This document shows, one piece after another, positions 8,976 through 18,358 of a DNA stretch of 41,617 bases (position 1 is the stretch's first letter; the number at the start of each line of letters is the position of its first letter). Made by a program: the position numbers and the translations under genes. Origin of the DNA: Candidatus Heimdallarchaeota archaeon (GTDB lineage: Archaea > Asgardarchaeota > Heimdallarchaeia > Heimdallarchaeales > Heimdallarchaeaceae); assembly GCA_030611665.1 (NCBI GenBank), contig JAUWPI010000004.1:1-41617 (forward strand), in the 5' to 3' direction. The notes under the pieces were generated by a model. The model was given only the letters and a program-made list of their open reading frames with translations. It was not told where the DNA came from and searched no databases.

Positions 8976-9502
8976 TAATTAATCATAAAAGAGTGGTCAG
9001 CAATTTTCTTAACAGAGGTACTCATCCCGGGCTCAAATCCAACTATTGCGGTTTCTTTCCCTTTTTCTTTTATTTTCAATAGAATCGGTGCTGCTCGTGC
9101 ATGTCTAGATGCGATTATAACGGTATCTATCTTTCTACTTTCCATTAATATATCCATTACTTCAATTGACATAGATAAATAAATGTCATGAGGAGATACA
9201 ATAGGTTCATATCCGCTATTGGCTATAGCTTTGATCAGTTTTTCCCCAGCATACTCATTGAGTATTACTTTCTTAACAATAGGTTTTCCCAATTCTCTGA
9301 CTATCTCATCAATTTCTTCAAGTTTAATTTGTCTGTCCTTAATTTTTCTGAGAAAATTCGGTCCATCTACAATAATTGCAGTGTTTTTCTCTCCAGAAAT
9401 TCTTTCCTTGAACGCTTGAAGATAAGGACTACTTTGAATCCTATCAATAATTTTTTCTATTAATTTCCTTTCTTCTTGAGTTTCCGTATCAGAATCTTTC
9501 AT
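8972..9502 (-). CDS. NYN/PIN-fold protein of the TIGR00288 type, probably catalytically degenerate
   Basis: A small protein of the archaeal LabA-like NYN group (PIN-related nuclease fold). The first strand motif IIVDGPNF near residue 45 is intact, and the C-terminal half (KGKETAIVGFEPGMSTSVKKIADHSFMI) matches the family well. The other acidic positions are not conserved. The family usually has a VD..LAVD-like helix and a TRDADF-like loop; here they read IYLSMSIEVMD and SRHARAAP. An RNA-binding rather than cleaving role is therefore possible. The gene converges on the AAA+ gene with interleaved stop codons (TTTAG) and lies downstream of the coiled-coil gene on the same strand, 48 bases away. 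Confidence 0.65.
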   Translation of the reverse strand: MKDSDTETQEERKLIEKIIDRIQSSPYLQAFKERISGEKNTAIIVDGPNFLRKIKDRQIKLEEIDEIVRELGKPIVKKVILNEYAGEKLIKAIANSGYEPIVSPHDIYLSMSIEVMDILMESRKIDTVIIASRHARAAPILLKIKEKGKETAIVGFEPGMSTSVKKIADHSFMINY

Positions 9503-9550
9503 TAGGATCGGATCCCATATAAAATAAATGAAAAAAGAAGGTATATAATT

Positions 9551-11191
9551 TTATTCTTTTGTAGCTTCTTCTTTTTCTGTAGGTTCTTCAAGAGTCAATG
9601 GAGGAGTTAATAATGCTGTAGATTCTATCAATTTTTTACCGTCAACAATATTTTGCTTGATATATCCAAAATAATCAAGTTCGTAAATATATTTTGATGC
9701 AACTTCATGACTTATGTTCAAGATTTTTGATAATTCTTCCTGAATCAAAGGTCTTTGAAAGTCATTTAGAATATAGAGGACACGATATTTTGGATCGGTA
9801 TTCAGAAATGCTTCTACAGATTTTAGAATCTTTTTGGTTTGATCTATTTTCTTCTGTAGTTTCTGAACATTAAGCTCATATTGATACTTTTCTTCAGAGG
9901 ACATCGTACCTTGTTTTTCCATAATTTCTAGGGTGTTCTTGGTAGCATTTAGCTCTTTGTTTGCTTCATCAAACTTCGCTCGTAAATCTTGTATTATTTC
10001 ATCATTATCAAGCAACGATTGTTCTAAACTCTCCTTTTCAATAGTTGCCTTTTCAGCCATTTCACGAATATCTTTCATTTCTGATTCTTTCTCTGCAAAT
10101 TGCATCATAAGTTCATCTGATTGTGTCTTAAGGGTGTGAGCTTCCTGTTCTTTTGAGCTAATTTCTTGTTGTATCTCAACCATCGTTTCAGCAAGTCTTT
10201 CCATATCTGTGTCTTTTTCGTGTAACTGTTTCCTTAAGGTTTCAATTTGAGCGCTATCCTCTTGCTTTTCATCAGCTTGTTCTTGAATAGAAGTCATCTG
10301 TTGTTTTAGAGCGCTAATCTGTGTGGATTTTTGCTGGATGTCTATTTTCTGATTTCTTACAGTATCCTCATGTTCAGCTATCTGATTTCTAAGGTTAAAA
10401 TTAGTTTGACGCGATTTATCCAATTGCTTCTGTAGATCATCGAATAGTTTATCTTCTTTTGTCACTGCTTCGGAAGACATGGAGCGTAATTTAGTTTCCA
10501 TTTCTTCAACATGTTTAGCCATTACATCTCTTTCAATTTTAATCCTGTTAAACTCAGATTGAAGATTATTTTTCTCTAAACTTAATTGATGAACCAACCT
10601 GTCTTTTTCTACAATCACTTGATCTCTTCCTTCAATGATTGTTTGATCCACACCAACGGTGGTTGCACGTTTAGATAACTCCTCTATCTGCTGGTCTTTG
10701 CTAATTAAAACAGTTTGAAGATCAGTGATTTCATTCTGTATAGTAATGGTTTCAGCTTTGTAATTACCTAAAGCATCACTCATTTCATCAATTTTCACAG
10801 AATCGTCTTGGATTCTTGATTCTAGTCTAGGTATTTTGCTTGCTTCTTTTTTGAATTTATCTAGCTCATCTAACATTTCTTTTGTTATCATACCTGCATC
10901 TACAAAGCCTTGCTCAATACCTTGTCTGATCTTTGATGTACTTTCAGTTACAACGGTAAGATGTATATCTCGAAAGAGGCTTACATAACTACTTTTGAAA
11001 TTGCGTATAATATTGTCCACTTCAGAAACAGAGTATTGTGCTTTACCGGGAGCGAGAGAATTACTCTTTATTTCCTCTGCTCTAGCCTTGGTTTGCTCCT
11101 CTGAGGAATTTCGAACGATTCTCATATCTCCTAGAAATTTCTTAATTAGTGACCGCACTATACTGAATGGACTATCAGATTCTACTGCCAT
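9551..11191 (-). CDS. Long coiled-coil protein with C-terminal winged helix, unknown
   Basis: A 546-aa protein. Residues about 1-115 form a helical N-terminal region. Residues about 115-440 are almost uninterrupted heptad-rich coiled coil (many Gln/Glu/Lys, few Pro or Gly). Residues about 455-525 look like a winged helix (PLIQEELSKILNISHEVASKYIYELDYFGYI). The C-terminal tail is acidic. It could be an SMC-like or kinetochore-like rod with a DNA-binding end, or a scaffold; no specific family is recognised. ATG 11191 is preceded by GGAG at 4-base spacing and a TTATATAAC box about 28 bases upstream. The 324-aa gene at 20.1-21.1 kb has the same coiled-coil plus winged-helix plan. Confidence 0.65.
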   Translation of the reverse strand: MAVESDSPFSIVRSLIKKFLGDMRIVRNSSEEQTKARAEEIKSNSLAPGKAQYSVSEVDNIIRNFKSSYVSLFRDIHLTVVTESTSKIRQGIEQGFVDAGMITKEMLDELDKFKKEASKIPRLESRIQDDSVKIDEMSDALGNYKAETITIQNEITDLQTVLISKDQQIEELSKRATTVGVDQTIIEGRDQVIVEKDRLVHQLSLEKNNLQSEFNRIKIERDVMAKHVEEMETKLRSMSSEAVTKEDKLFDDLQKQLDKSRQTNFNLRNQIAEHEDTVRNQKIDIQQKSTQISALKQQMTSIQEQADEKQEDSAQIETLRKQLHEKDTDMERLAETMVEIQQEISSKEQEAHTLKTQSDELMMQFAEKESEMKDIREMAEKATIEKESLEQSLLDNDEIIQDLRAKFDEANKELNATKNTLEIMEKQGTMSSEEKYQYELNVQKLQKKIDQTKKILKSVEAFLNTDPKYRVLYILNDFQRPLIQEELSKILNISHEVASKYIYELDYFGYIKQNIVDGKKLIESTALLTPPLTLEEPTEKEEATKE

Positions 11192-11296
11192 TTGCTCCAG
11201 CTCTATCCTTTATGTTATATAAGACAAAAGATATTTGAATATAAATGAATTTCGTCAGTCCGACTCACAAATCATCTTCATTTATTGAAAAAAATT

Positions 11297-11980
11297 TCAT
11301 TCAATTATTAATGAAAGATTGAACATCGCATCTCTATATTCATCTATTTCTTGCAAGAAGCCTGATAGATGATTATAAGATACAATTGGAATTTCAGAGT
11401 AGAATTGAAGATTGTATTCCCTCCATGAAATAATCATAGGAAAGAGGAATATTTTTCTTTTTATTGGCAATGTTAGATTTGACATTAAATCCTCCGATAT
11501 TATAGGGAATTGTTCAAATAAAATTTCAACTCTTTCTTTCTGTTTCTCAGCTGAATTCTTCAGAAAGCTAGAAGATCCTGTATTGTGATGTTTACAATCA
11601 ATTGCAAACAAATATGGGAATTTGAATGCTAATAGATCAATTTCGTATTTTGTAAACTCATCTTTGAATCTAAAATTTGTCAGAACAGAATAGTTGTTCT
11701 CATCAAAGATTGTACTCATTATATGTTCAAAACCCTTCCAATCCAGTTTTTCCAGAATTAGCGAAGCATTTTTTCCTTGTTTTAATAATGTATAAATTAT
11801 CCTTCCTTTCTCATTTTCACTAAACTCTGTTTTATTAAAAAACTCATCTGAAGAATAATTTATTGATTGAAGTATCATCTGGCATTTAAATATCTCACTT
11901 TGTGATAATTTTGGCATATTGAAATTATTTTTTTGTAAAACGCGATTTAAAATTACTCGAGTTACAGTATCAAGCTTCAA
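11297..11980 (-). CDS. PD-(D/E)XK nuclease-like protein
   Basis: A restriction-endonuclease-fold protein. The core motif is visible as KYEIDLLAFKFPYLFAIDCKHH: an Asp followed after a beta hairpin by D-C-K, which is the PD-(D/E)XK pattern. It is preceded by WKGFEHIMSTIFDENNYSV, typical of the helix before the core in Mrr- and Hjc-related archaeal proteins. The N-terminal about 85 residues are helical and unassigned. The start is TTG at 11980, supported by GAGGG six bases upstream. It lies 31 bases after the MglA-like GTPase gene on the same strand and is probably cotranscribed. It may act on DNA ends or junctions; no methyltransferase partner is present, so a restriction role is unlikely. Confidence 0.65.
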   Translation of the reverse strand: MKLDTVTRVILNRVLQKNNFNMPKLSQSEIFKCQMILQSINYSSDEFFNKTEFSENEKGRIIYTLLKQGKNASLILEKLDWKGFEHIMSTIFDENNYSVLTNFRFKDEFTKYEIDLLAFKFPYLFAIDCKHHNTGSSSFLKNSAEKQKERVEILFEQFPIISEDLMSNLTLPIKRKIFLFPMIISWREYNLQFYSEIPIVSYNHLSGFLQEIDEYRDAMFNLSLIIE

Positions 11981-12011
11981 ATTAAACCCTCAAAGAAGTA
12001 AAGAAGAATTA

Positions 12012-12773
12012 TTATGGTTTAGCAGATTTCACTCTTTGGATAATAATTTCCCTTGTTAATTGTTCTATTGGTTGTGCAACTTTTTGAACACTTAAAGGTC
12101 TTGCACCTCTCTGCAATCTCCCATATTCATCCAGTTTGGATTTGATATCTGGGCTACGGAGTAATGTCATAAGCTCGTTCCTAGCTTGGAGACAGGAGGT
12201 TTCAATTACCCTCATGTAAGCATCACCTTTATTTGAAGCTAATTTTTTCTCCACTAACATATCAAGGAACCTATCTGTAGGAGTTCTATTTTCTGCTGGC
12301 ATATCTATTTTATTTAATACTATTATGAATGGTAATGATTTACCTAAAGCATCTCCTTTCAAAGAAATTAGTTCGGCTAGACTTTCGACATTATCATCCC
12401 ACATATTTAAGCTTGGATCAAACATAAAAATTAAGCCATCTGCTCCTTCAAGAACAACCTTTCTTTGTATATAGTGCCTTTTCTGTCCAGCAACTGTCCA
12501 CACTTGATAACGAAGTTTCGGAACGCTAACTCCTTGGCCTTTAGGTAACTCAAAAGTGCTTTGATCATAAAATATAGTTCTCCCACTGGGGTCATCAATT
12601 TTCTTTAATGATGAATAAATAGTTTCAGGATCTTCAACTTTTCTTAGTACGTTATATACAGTAAGCATACTTGTTTTTCCAGCTAAAGAAGGTCCGTATA
12701 TTACCAGTTTAAGGTAAGGAACTCCAGAACCATCAACCTTGAAGATATCTTTGATAGTTAATTTTCCTGACAT
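12012..12773 (-). CDS. MglA-like small GTPase
   Basis: A Ras-superfamily GTPase. The P-loop is GPSLAGKTS (residues 27-35 from ATG 12773). Switch 1 and the following strand include SGRTIFYDQSTF, resembling the RTLFFDF strand of MglA. The G3 region is VWTVAGQ, where Thr replaces the usual Asp of DxxG as in the MglA group. G4 is NKID near residue 154 and G5 is ETSC. The C-terminal about 70 residues extend past the G domain. The track start is TTG 12791; GTG 12788 and ATG 12773 are alternatives, and ATG with GGTGG upstream was preferred. No roadblock/MglB partner is encoded nearby. Role is probably cell polarity, trafficking-like or signalling, but this is family-based inference. Confidence 0.8.
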   Translation of the reverse strand: MSGKLTIKDIFKVDGSGVPYLKLVIYGPSLAGKTSMLTVYNVLRKVEDPETIYSSLKKIDDPSGRTIFYDQSTFELPKGQGVSVPKLRYQVWTVAGQKRHYIQRKVVLEGADGLIFMFDPSLNMWDDNVESLAELISLKGDALGKSLPFIIVLNKIDMPAENRTPTDRFLDMLVEKKLASNKGDAYMRVIETSCLQARNELMTLLRSPDIKSKLDEYGRLQRGARPLSVQKVAQPIEQLTREIIIQRVKSAKP

Positions 12774-12810
12774 CGTTTTTCTTGCCACCAATAGTTTGTT
12801 TTTTCGAATT

Positions 12811-12833
12811 AAGATTTTAATTTATAAAATCTT
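12811..12833. promoter_or_regulatory. Perfect 9-bp inverted repeat over a TATA-like box upstream of the GTPase gene
   Basis: AAGATTTTA and TAAAATCTT flank a 5-base loop ATTTA. The dyad lies about 40-60 bases upstream of the GTPase start and includes a TTTATAAAA TATA-like core, so it may be the promoter with a bound repressor site. TTCGAATT and TTCGAG lie just outside it, resembling the ATTCGAAT sites at 7.7 kb. Confidence 0.4.
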
Positions 12834-12946
12834 TTCGAGTGTGAAGTCTAATTCTTTATGTTTTGGAAATCTATTAAATCTTACTATGGTCTCAACCATA
12901 TTTTTATAAAAAAAAGGACGAAAATACGATTTTTTTGAATAACTGA

Positions 12947-13642
12947 TTACACGCCTTGATTGTGGAGCTCAGACAAGCTTTTTTCATCTCTGTGCAGAGA
13001 TACAGCAAGCTCAGCAATAATACCATCAAGAAAAGCTAAAGCAGCTTGCTCAAAAGCAGTTCCTTCAGGAGCTAAAGTGCTGTCTAATCCTTTACTTCTT
13101 CGATTTAAATCGGATTTTGTTCTTCCCTTTAATTTCACTGTAACGTCCCCTAATCTTCCAATCAAGCTTTGTGGATAACTAGTTAAGACAATTACAAATG
13201 GGTTATAAATCAAATAGGTTTCCAACATTGCTTTAACAATAGGTGTGGTTCCAGAACCACTTACTACAATTATACTATCTTCCTCTTTTAATCTTGGAAC
13301 AGATCTAGTATTTGTAATAAAACGACATTCTACACCAAAATGTTCGAGCCTTGTTTGAAACATTTGACCAACCATTGCGCTTCGACCACTTGCAAGGATA
13401 TAGATCCTTTTCTTGTTTTGAATATCGGATAATAGTCTATCTCTAACTTGTTGAACATATTCATAATGTTCCATCATATGTTGAATATTAGTTTGAAGAT
13501 TCTCAACCATGAGCTGCATAGCTAAGATAATTGCAGAATGTTCAGTTTGCTGATTTGCTAAATTCTTGATGCGTTCATCATAAGCTAGAGAGCGAACGGA
13601 CTTATTTTTCCCAGAATTATTCTCTTTTTCTTTTTTGTTCAT
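12947..13642 (-). CDS. SIS-domain protein, 6-phospho-3-hexuloisomerase-like
   Basis: A sugar isomerase-domain protein. The SIS core has IYILASGRSAMVGQMFQTRL, IIVVSGSGTTPIVKAM and a C-terminal helix with APEGTAFEQAALAFLDGIIAEL, which closely matches HxlB/PHI enzymes. In archaea these interconvert hexulose-6-phosphate and fructose-6-phosphate in the reverse ribulose monophosphate route to pentoses. The N-terminal extension of about 35 residues (Lys/Asn/Glu rich) is unusual. The gene is single, with no hexulose-phosphate synthase (HxlA) next to it. ATG 13642 has a GGGG Shine-Dalgarno. It is transcribed divergently from the MMPL operon across a 176-base AT-rich gap. Confidence 0.8.
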   Translation of the reverse strand: MNKKEKENNSGKNKSVRSLAYDERIKNLANQQTEHSAIILAMQLMVENLQTNIQHMMEHYEYVQQVRDRLLSDIQNKKRIYILASGRSAMVGQMFQTRLEHFGVECRFITNTRSVPRLKEEDSIIVVSGSGTTPIVKAMLETYLIYNPFVIVLTSYPQSLIGRLGDVTVKLKGRTKSDLNRRSKGLDSTLAPEGTAFEQAALAFLDGIIAELAVSLHRDEKSLSELHNQGV

Positions 13643-13818
13643 TTTTACCCCACAGATCAGATGTAATTTTTATTAAAATTTACTATGAATTGAAGCTAAT
13701 TTATCATGTTAAGATGTCTATGTGCTGAAGCTTTTAGTTGCTTAAAAATTTCTCGGTAAGCAGCGAAATACCATAAATAAAATTATAAACAATAAATCAA
13801 GAATTAAAGTGGATTAAT

Positions 13819-16752
13819 TTGAAACTTTTAGACAAGCTAAAGAAAAACTACAGAATAGTATCAATCTGTATACTAATTTTTTGGATTCTAATAGTTTCAA
13901 TAAATATGAATAAGATTCTTAATTTGAACGATTTTATTGCAGATGAAAGTTCTAGTTTAATATCATCTGGAGATATTCAAGAAGCAGACCAAGGTGCAGA
14001 CATCTTGGGTCGATTTAGTGAGGATAATAGTAGTTTCCAGATAATTATTCACAATCCAAATGGTACAATTTTAACAGATGAAATGAGAACAACTATTACG
14101 AGCATTATTAACAATATAACTAGTAATCCAAAGATTGGTCCTTATCTTTCCTCTAAATTACCATATTCATCGCTTTTTGATGATGCAGATAATATGTTAA
14201 GAACAATTTTCAGTTTGCAATGGTTTGCAACACAACTTTCGTTTTCTTCAGTTCATTATATTTGGGGAGGTATTGATTATTTTTCCACTCTCTGGCTAGA
14301 ACGTTTCAACATCTCTTCAGACGTCAGTATAGCAACAGATACAACTGTTTTTCTAACAAAAGATTATCTAAATACTTTGTTGGATTCATATAATGAATCT
14401 AGATATTTACAAAATGCTTATGATTTCTTTGATTTATTAGCAGAAAGTTTCAAAGTATCCGCAAATATCACACTTCCAATAACCTCACAAGATGTACTAA
14501 ATCTATGTAAGGCCATCATAGTCACTAATGATACACTTTTTAGATCCTACGTAGAGGATCCAAGATATCTGCAGTTATTGCTATTTGTTTCTGAAGATTT
14601 TAATGAGACGAGATGGGATGAAAGTGAATATACTTACCAGCAAATTACAAAATTCCTGTTTAACACTACAGATAGTTTTAATGTTAATTTCGTAAAAGAA
14701 GTGTATGCTGATGGTGATATTGAGGGTTTTGTGAATGCAAAAAATAAATATCTAATGGATGTTCTCAAGAGAGAAGTGGAGCTACCTCCTATACCATTAG
14801 GAATAGTTGAAACATTCTTGAAACAATATACTAACTACAAAAATGAATCATCTCTAGTTGACACAACATTGATTACATTTAGAATGTCGTTAAGTCATAG
14901 AAACGAAATAGGAAAAGAAGCTTATATTGAACTTCTTGATTTTATGGAAGATTTGCAAGCGAATTATGATGACTTAAAACTATATGTAACAGGAATTAAT
15001 CTATTCATAGTAGAGCTTTCACTAGATTATATGGAACAACTTCAAAAAACCGATATAATCATAATTGTCACGATAATTATAATTCTAGTTTTAGTTTACA
15101 GATCACCTATTTTACCAATAATCCAGGTGTTCGTATTGGGAATAGCATTCAGTATCTCAAGGTTGTTATTCATTTTAATTGGCAATATGGTCGGAGGTCT
15201 ATCGAGTACAAGTTTACTTCTATTAAGTGTCAGCGTACTTGGAGCTACAACTGATTATTGCGTATTCCTCATGGGAGATTATTTGATCCACATTAAACAA
15301 GGAAAAAGCAGAATAGATGCTTTGAAGAAGACTTTAAGGAGAACATCTAAAAGCATCATTATATCGGCTATTTCTCTGACTGTAGGGTTTGGAGCTTTCA
15401 TTTTAAGTCGATATTCAATTATGACTGGAATGGGTTTTGGTGGTGCTATTGGCTTTTTTACAAGCATGGTTGTTTCCCTAACAGTTGTTCCAGCGATTCT
15501 TCTTCTAATAAATCCAAAGTATCTCACTAAATGGAAATTATCTCTAAAGAGAATAAAGAAACCAAAGTTTTCAGTAATTAATGGTGTGAAAAAAGCAGTC
15601 AATAATCCAAGAAAGGTATTAGCTGTTGCATTTGGTTTAGCTATAATAGGAACTGGGGTTTTTCTTTTAGTTCCTACTGATTATGCACAGATTTCAACCG
15701 CACCACAGTCTTATCAGAGTAGACAAGGTATAGATGCTTTGAACCATTATATGGGACCTGAATTTACTAGTCAAATAGTAATATTGTTCCACACTCCAGA
15801 AGGAGAAGGTTTCATTCGAGATAATCAGAGTTTAAATTATGAATCTATTAATGTTGTTCTTGAATTAGTAGAAATGGTATTAGCAGAAATTAATTTTTCA
15901 CGGGTTATAGGATTAAGTCATCCTATTGGTGATCCATACACAACGAGTAATGAGAACAGCTCTTATTTCTTAGCAGAGGAAATCCAAATTCTGATGAAGA
16001 ACTTTGTACTTCCCGATGTAACATATGGAACACTTATCCTTGGTTCTAGTTTTGAAGAAGGAGATAGAAGGTTAGATATACAGATAGAGAGAGCTAGAGA
16101 GATAATAATCGAACAAAAGCAAGAGAGAGATATCGAAGATTGGGATATTTATTTAACTGGTTTTGCACCTATTCTTTACGATTCAAAAGTGGGCATAACG
16201 GATGATTTTCTCCTCATTATTGTGATAGCGTCACTAACCATTATTATCCTTCTCTATATCTTTATGAAAAACATTCTTATGGCACTTAGAGTGTTAGTAA
16301 CAATATTAATTTCACTAGGAATTAGTCTAGGTTTCTTAGGGGGAGTTGGTTATTTCTTCTTGGGAGGATCCATATATTGGATTGTTCCTCTACTTCTATA
16401 TACAGTATTAATCGCTCTAGGGTTAGACTTTGATGTTTTATTCTTAGGAATTTTCAATGATCTCAATAGAGAGGATAAAAACGTGAGTAAGAACATAGTT
16501 GATGCGGTGGATCAAACAATGAGTAGTATTTCCGTTGCAGGTATAATCATGGCTGCAACTTACCTTACATTGGTTTTTACATCATCAATTCATATGAAAC
16601 AAATAGGATTAGGACTAGGTATTGGAATTCTCGTAGATGTATTTGTATCAAGATTATTTATTGTACCATCTGCAATTGTTATTACAGTTAAAACAACAAT
16701 ATTCAGTAGAAGGAAGAAAAATAAAAAGGAGAGTAGTATAGATGAAAAATAA
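13819..16752 (+). CDS. MMPL/RND-superfamily transporter
   Basis: A large RND-type exporter with the classic duplicated plan. An N-terminal membrane helix is followed by an extracytoplasmic loop (about residues 40-400) and a helix bundle (about 410-590) containing GATTDYCVFLMGDY. Then comes another helix near 600-625, a second extracytoplasmic loop, and a second bundle (about 790-965) containing GLDFDVLFLGIFND. The paired acidic motifs in the two bundles are the proton-relay sites typical of MMPL proteins. Actinobacterial members export lipids; the archaeal substrate is unknown. The start is TTG 13819, with only a weak Shine-Dalgarno. Its end overlaps the next gene by 11 bases, so the partner is cotranslated. 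Confidence 0.88.
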   Translation: MKLLDKLKKNYRIVSICILIFWILIVSINMNKILNLNDFIADESSSLISSGDIQEADQGADILGRFSEDNSSFQIIIHNPNGTILTDEMRTTITSIINNITSNPKIGPYLSSKLPYSSLFDDADNMLRTIFSLQWFATQLSFSSVHYIWGGIDYFSTLWLERFNISSDVSIATDTTVFLTKDYLNTLLDSYNESRYLQNAYDFFDLLAESFKVSANITLPITSQDVLNLCKAIIVTNDTLFRSYVEDPRYLQLLLFVSEDFNETRWDESEYTYQQITKFLFNTTDSFNVNFVKEVYADGDIEGFVNAKNKYLMDVLKREVELPPIPLGIVETFLKQYTNYKNESSLVDTTLITFRMSLSHRNEIGKEAYIELLDFMEDLQANYDDLKLYVTGINLFIVELSLDYMEQLQKTDIIIIVTIIIILVLVYRSPILPIIQVFVLGIAFSISRLLFILIGNMVGGLSSTSLLLLSVSVLGATTDYCVFLMGDYLIHIKQGKSRIDALKKTLRRTSKSIIISAISLTVGFGAFILSRYSIMTGMGFGGAIGFFTSMVVSLTVVPAILLLINPKYLTKWKLSLKRIKKPKFSVINGVKKAVNNPRKVLAVAFGLAIIGTGVFLLVPTDYAQISTAPQSYQSRQGIDALNHYMGPEFTSQIVILFHTPEGEGFIRDNQSLNYESINVVLELVEMVLAEINFSRVIGLSHPIGDPYTTSNENSSYFLAEEIQILMKNFVLPDVTYGTLILGSSFEEGDRRLDIQIERAREIIIEQKQERDIEDWDIYLTGFAPILYDSKVGITDDFLLIIVIASLTIIILLYIFMKNILMALRVLVTILISLGISLGFLGGVGYFFLGGSIYWIVPLLLYTVLIALGLDFDVLFLGIFNDLNREDKNVSKNIVDAVDQTMSSISVAGIIMAATYLTLVFTSSIHMKQIGLGLGIGILVDVFVSRLFIVPSAIVITVKTTIFSRRKKNKKESSIDEK

Positions 16753-18358
16753 GATATTAACTTGGATCACTATTTTATTCATTATTTTGCCTACTGCTCC
16801 AAAGGTATTAGCTGAAGCAAGAGATGATTTTCGAAGTATAAGTTTTGATGGGAAAGGTTACTTATTTAGGTATGATATTGTTCAGGGTGACAATTTAGAT
16901 AACGTTTTTTCAGATATGGGTTTTAACATTAAGGGAGAACTCTCAAATGCTGAATTACATGTTATATTGAAGGATAGAAAAACTGTAATTCAAGATGTTT
17001 ATCTCATTGAAAAGGATAAATTTGTACCAATGTATGTAACACTATTTGCGGTAGAAACTCATGTCCTCCTTAAAGAGTCAATTGAGATAATAGTTGACTC
17101 AACAAGTGGTATTATCTTAGATTTAATTGATTTTAACTTCCAACCGGTCGGGGAAGAAATCATTAATGTTGTACTCCCAGCAGGAACAAGTATAGTGGTC
17201 CCCAAAATATTTACTAACATAACTAGACCAAATTTCGGTAGTATGGTAAAGAATCTAGACATATTTGATTTCTTACCAATTGTTTTGGACTACGATTATA
17301 CAAGGTTTGAAGCGGAATTTACAGCTTTGGTTTTAGATCAGACATTTTCAGTAAATGTATTTAATCAAGGTTATGATGATTTTACAGTGTCTCTAGAAGC
17401 AAATATCGAACCAGCAGTTTCGATGAAAGCTTCTTGGAATAAAGAGAGTGGGATACTAGAATCATTTTCCTCGCATATTACTTTTGGGAATGAATCAACC
17501 ACATTAATTCTCACATTAAAGGATTATGAAGAGATTAGTTCACCAATAGATATTCCAGTTATTGGGTTTTTCATAAATAACAGTCAAGCTGATTTTGAAT
17601 TATATAGAAATCAAAGCATAACAGAAGACCTATTAAGAGATTGGGCAATTTGGGTCAAGCAGCTAAATCAAACCGTAGGGATACAATATGCTCTATACGA
17701 ATCAGGTTTAGATTTTGATTGGAACATGCGAATCTACGATTCAATAAATCATATGTACACGACGAACACACCTATTCATAAATCTTGGACAGCACTTATG
17801 CCTCCGATTCTTCTACCTTTGTGGGAAAGATTTGAAGGTAATATTATTCTGGTTCAAGAAGTCTTCACTCAGCTTGAAGATAAGTTAAACGGATATCAAT
17901 TTGAACTAAAGGGGGTCACTGATACACTGTATACAATTGAGAAAGCTAAACTTGATATTGAATATCAGCTTTTAGAGAATGTACATAATGTAATTTGGGA
18001 TTTATCAATCAAATACCAAGGAAATAACACACAAACAGTTATTCCACGTGTTTATGTTAATGAAGTTTATTTGAATACAACTGGATGGTTAGCTTATTCT
18101 GATGAAGGACTATTGAAAGGTTTTTCACATTCTTATCAAGAGCATTTTCATTCTTATTATGACCCTGAGGAGACAGATAAGGGAAACAACTATTTCTTTG
18201 AATATTTAATAGAATCTAATGTTCTTAATTTAACAATTCCTTCTTTTCAACCAGATCTGAATAATACCAGTTTCTCCAATATTGTGCAGATAGTTTTTTA
18301 TGTTCTTTTAGTCTATTTTATTTGGAGAAAAAGGCGTCAAAAAAGTGAATTCATGTGA
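16742..18358 (+). CDS. Secreted membrane-anchored protein, probable partner of the MMPL transporter
   Basis: No family recognised. A signal peptide (about residues 1-24, ending KVLAEA) leads into about 480 residues of beta-rich extracytoplasmic sequence, then one C-terminal membrane helix (IVQIVFYVLLVYFIW) and a short basic cytoplasmic tail. It starts inside the MMPL gene with AAGGAG about 9 bases before the ATG. The topology and tight translational coupling suggest an accessory or cargo-binding subunit, comparable in placement only to the partner proteins of MmpL systems. Confidence 0.65.
   Translation: MKNKILTWITILFIILPTAPKVLAEARDDFRSISFDGKGYLFRYDIVQGDNLDNVFSDMGFNIKGELSNAELHVILKDRKTVIQDVYLIEKDKFVPMYVTLFAVETHVLLKESIEIIVDSTSGIILDLIDFNFQPVGEEIINVVLPAGTSIVVPKIFTNITRPNFGSMVKNLDIFDFLPIVLDYDYTRFEAEFTALVLDQTFSVNVFNQGYDDFTVSLEANIEPAVSMKASWNKESGILESFSSHITFGNESTTLILTLKDYEEISSPIDIPVIGFFINNSQADFELYRNQSITEDLLRDWAIWVKQLNQTVGIQYALYESGLDFDWNMRIYDSINHMYTTNTPIHKSWTALMPPILLPLWERFEGNIILVQEVFTQLEDKLNGYQFELKGVTDTLYTIEKAKLDIEYQLLENVHNVIWDLSIKYQGNNTQTVIPRVYVNEVYLNTTGWLAYSDEGLLKGFSHSYQEHFHSYYDPEETDKGNNYFFEYLIESNVLNLTIPSFQPDLNNTSFSNIVQIVFYVLLVYFIWRKRRQKSEFM

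Noticed and set aside
11297-11980. Restriction-modification system
   Set aside because: The nuclease fold is visible but no methyltransferase or specificity gene is nearby.
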